DNA from: Synergistaceae bacterium
GTDB taxonomy: Bacteria > Synergistota > Synergistia > Synergistales > Aminobacteriaceae
DNA: 8,029 nucleotides
NCBI GenBank assembly: GCA_012523155.1
Contig: JAAYJB010000317.1
Span: forward strand, 1 to 8,029
Direction of reading: 5' to 3'
Part shown: piece by piece, positions 7,148 to 8,029 of the stretch
Numbering within the stretch: position 1 is the first letter of the stretch
How the letters are laid out: each line of letters begins with the position of its first letter
Program-made: the position numbers and the translations under genes
The notes under the pieces: generated by a model
Told to the model about the DNA's origin: nothing
Database searches by the model: none
Seen by the model: the letters and a program-made list of their open reading frames with translations, nothing else

Positions 7148-7452
7148 GGAACCCGTAAAGGTTCCGTAAATCCGTTGACGGATAAAAGCATCCGTCTCCG
7201 TAACGTTCCGCACATAGTGCGGAATCTCCCCTCGCGGCTGTTGCACATCGGCGTTGCGCCCAAACCCGTTTCGTACCACCCGTTGGTTTGTCTGCTGCTT
7301 GGGCTTCCAGAGCGTAGAGTTGAGGAAGCGCTCTACGGTGGGTCTTGAACCTGTGTGCAACGTCTGCCTGGTCCTGGAGACCAGGCCCGCTGGTCAATCT
7401 GGGCTTTTTCAAGCCCCCACCTCAAACCGAGGCGTTAACATCGGTTAGGTGG
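7148..7452 (-). ncRNA. Omega RNA (HEARO-type) guide RNA scaffold of IscB
   Basis: IscB omega RNAs are encoded directly 5' of iscB on the same strand, as here. Pairings I checked by eye, in 5' to 3' order on the minus strand: a 12-bp stem with a TG bulge (7441-7452 with 7417-7422 and 7425-7430); GGGCTT-GAAA-AAGCCC, a GNRA tetraloop directly abutting it (7401-7416); an 8-bp hairpin (7379-7386 with 7366-7373); a long-range 8-bp helix GTTGCACA/TGTGCAAC (7354-7361 with 7240-7247) closing a multi-helix core; GTAGAG/CTCTAC (7331-7336 with 7314-7319); CAAACC/GGTTTG (7285-7290 with 7261-7266), which overlaps an alternative GCCCAA/TTGGGC; an 8-bp hairpin (7206-7224); a 7-bp hairpin (7177-7196); and GGAACC/GGTTCC (7148-7165), ending next to the ribosome binding site. 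The 3' limit and exact 5' limit are uncertain. Confidence 0.85.
7417..7452 (-). repeat. IscB element end hairpin, also first stem of the omega RNA
   Basis: On the minus strand: CCACCT, AACCGA, a 10-nt loop containing GTTAAC, TCGGTT, bulge TG, AGGTGG. The other end of the element repeats the plan CCACCT / stem / loop / stem / TG / AGG. The hairpin therefore probably has two jobs: DNA recognition by a Y1 transposase and guide-proximal stem of the RNA. The dual use is inference from the shared sequence. Confidence 0.65.
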
Positions 7453-7499
7453 CGGGTAATTGACCCTGGACGTTCTCTCCCCTTCCTGCTGATTGGAAA
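7453..7499 (-). other. Candidate guide region of the omega RNA, beside the msrA stop codon
   Basis: In IscB systems the guide is the 5' extension of the omega RNA, copied from DNA flanking the element. Here that is the 47 nt between the msrA stop and the first scaffold stem, of which the most distal part belongs to the host. A GGGT/ACCC pair (7463-7466 with 7454-7457) near the stem may be element sequence, placing the guide mainly at about 7467-7490. No promoter was identified here; transcription could read through from msrA. The boundary is uncertain. Confidence 0.5.
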
Positions 7500-8029
7500 T
7501 CACCGTACTCTTGTCAGAAGACGCTTCTCTCCCTCTTCTGAAAGTCCGAGGGACGGCAGGAGTTCCCGCAGCGCGGTTTCTGATCCGAGGCCGGCAAGGT
7601 AACCGTTCACCTTCGCCGCCGCCGGGGAATCGATGAAACCCTGCAGATCTCCGTACATCCCGTTAAAATCCCTCATGAGAATATAGTCCTGCCTGAGGTA
7701 ATATTTTTGGTGATACCCTTCGGCAGGATAAAACTTCGCGCCCGGCTCGATTGCGGTGAATACCCTGCCGCCGAGTACAGACCTGACTTCTGCCGCGGAC
7801 TTCTCCGCATCTCTCCGCTGGTCCTCGTCCTCCGGGAATATCACTGCCCTGTACTGGGTGGACCATGACCTCGCCGCAGGATTGTGGCTTTTCCAGAAGA
7901 CTTCGAGAAGTTCCCCGTACGTAATTTTTGCCGGGTCATATTCGATCCGGATAGTCTCGGAATGGTCTCCGATATCATCGTAGGTGGGGTCAGGGGTGGT
8001 CCCCCCGGCATATCCCACCCGGGTGCGCA
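7500..8029 (-). CDS. msrA: Peptide methionine sulfoxide reductase MsrA (partial, 5' end outside window)
   Basis: MsrA reduces methionine-S-sulfoxide in damaged proteins. The visible part starts at TRVGYAGGTTPDPTY, the usual segment after the GCFWG catalytic motif, which must lie beyond the right edge; the frame is open to the last base. Further family marks are GDHSETIRIEYDP, YGELLEVFWKSHNP, QYRAVIF and AEGYHQKYYLRQ. About 60 residues of extra helical C-terminus follow. No cysteine occurs in the visible part, so any resolving cysteine must lie in the missing N-terminus or be absent. The stop codon (7500-7502) is about 50 nt from the first stem of the omega RNA, and no convincing terminator separates msrA from the IscB element. 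Confidence 0.93.
   Translation of the reverse strand, partial: RTRVGYAGGTTPDPTYDDIGDHSETIRIEYDPAKITYGELLEVFWKSHNPAARSWSTQYRAVIFPEDEDQRRDAEKSAAEVRSVLGGRVFTAIEPGAKFYPAEGYHQKYYLRQDYILMRDFNGMYGDLQGFIDSPAAAKVNGYLAGLGSETALRELLPSLGLSEEGEKRLLTRVR

Larger units (their letters stand above)
5759..7466 (-). mobile_element. IscB-omega RNA element, IS200/IS605-like, lacking its own transposase
   Basis: The element consists of an omega RNA region, iscB, and two related terminal hairpins lying between msrA and panE. Imperfect direct repeats mark the ends: plus-strand 5776-5797 and 7442-7462 match at 17 of 21 aligned positions with one gap. Each continues into an imperfect palindrome with a TG bulge. Directly oriented hairpins, rather than terminal inverted repeats, are typical of single-strand (Y1 transposase) IS200/IS605 elements. 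No TnpA is present, so mobility would need one in trans. The exact cleavage points are not determined and both boundaries could be off by about 10-20 nt. Confidence 0.75.

Noticed and set aside
7128..7412. A 95-residue N-terminal extension of IscB, since the frame stays open upstream of its start
   Set aside because: The stretch coincides with the hairpin-rich omega RNA, has no protein-like features, and the conserved IscB N-terminus with its own GGAGG begins at 7127.
7148..7460. CRISPR array or tracrRNA next to the Cas9-like nuclease
   Set aside because: There are no repeated units with spacers; the position and folds fit an omega RNA.
7480..7500. Terminator after msrA (TTCC...GGAA)
   Set aside because: The stem is only 4 bp with no U-run, too weak to call.

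Overview
The window looks like a G+C-rich chromosomal segment from a strict or facultative anaerobe. The clue is an NAD-linked, flavin- and iron-sulfur-rich redox operon with a molybdopterin enzyme. Gene content fits groups such as Synergistota, Desulfovibrio-type bacteria or Clostridia. That assignment is a guess from content, because no rRNA or other marker gene is present.

Left part (1-3475, minus strand): a tightly packed operon read right to left. It encodes a NuoE/HndA-like subunit, an HndB-like thioredoxin-fold protein, a 597-residue NuoF/HndC-like flavoprotein, and the first 260 residues of a NuoG-like large subunit. The last gene resembles an [FeFe] hydrogenase in its N-terminal ferredoxin domains. 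However, the segment after these domains opens a molybdopterin-oxidoreductase Fe4S4 domain (CPLCSMGC), so the complex is more likely an NAD-linked formate dehydrogenase type enzyme than a hydrogenase. All three intergenic gaps are 17-19 nt and every gene has a strong Shine-Dalgarno sequence. The control region (3476-3665) holds a sigma70-like promoter for the operon with an 18-bp Rex-like operator just downstream of its -10 element. It also holds a divergent extended -10 promoter.

Middle (3666-5743): the divergent gene encodes a molybdopterin-binding-domain protein with a four-cysteine tail, a plausible partner for making or loading the cofactor of the enzyme across the promoter. A 19-bp-stem hairpin separates it from a convergent ketopantoate reductase (panE-like) gene.

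Right part (about 5759-7466): a compact IscB element lies between panE and msrA. It has a 438-residue IscB RNA-guided nuclease with PLMP domain, split RuvC, bridge helix and HNH, and with all expected catalytic residues present. Directly upstream lies about 300 nt of densely structured sequence with the properties of an omega RNA (HEARO RNA). The two element ends carry related imperfect hairpins with the same 2-nt TG bulge, in the same orientation, as in IS200/IS605-type ends. No TnpA is present, so the element appears to depend on a transposase elsewhere. Its guide would be copied from DNA just after the msrA stop codon. The window closes inside msrA, which lacks its N-terminal catalytic-cysteine segment only because of the window edge.
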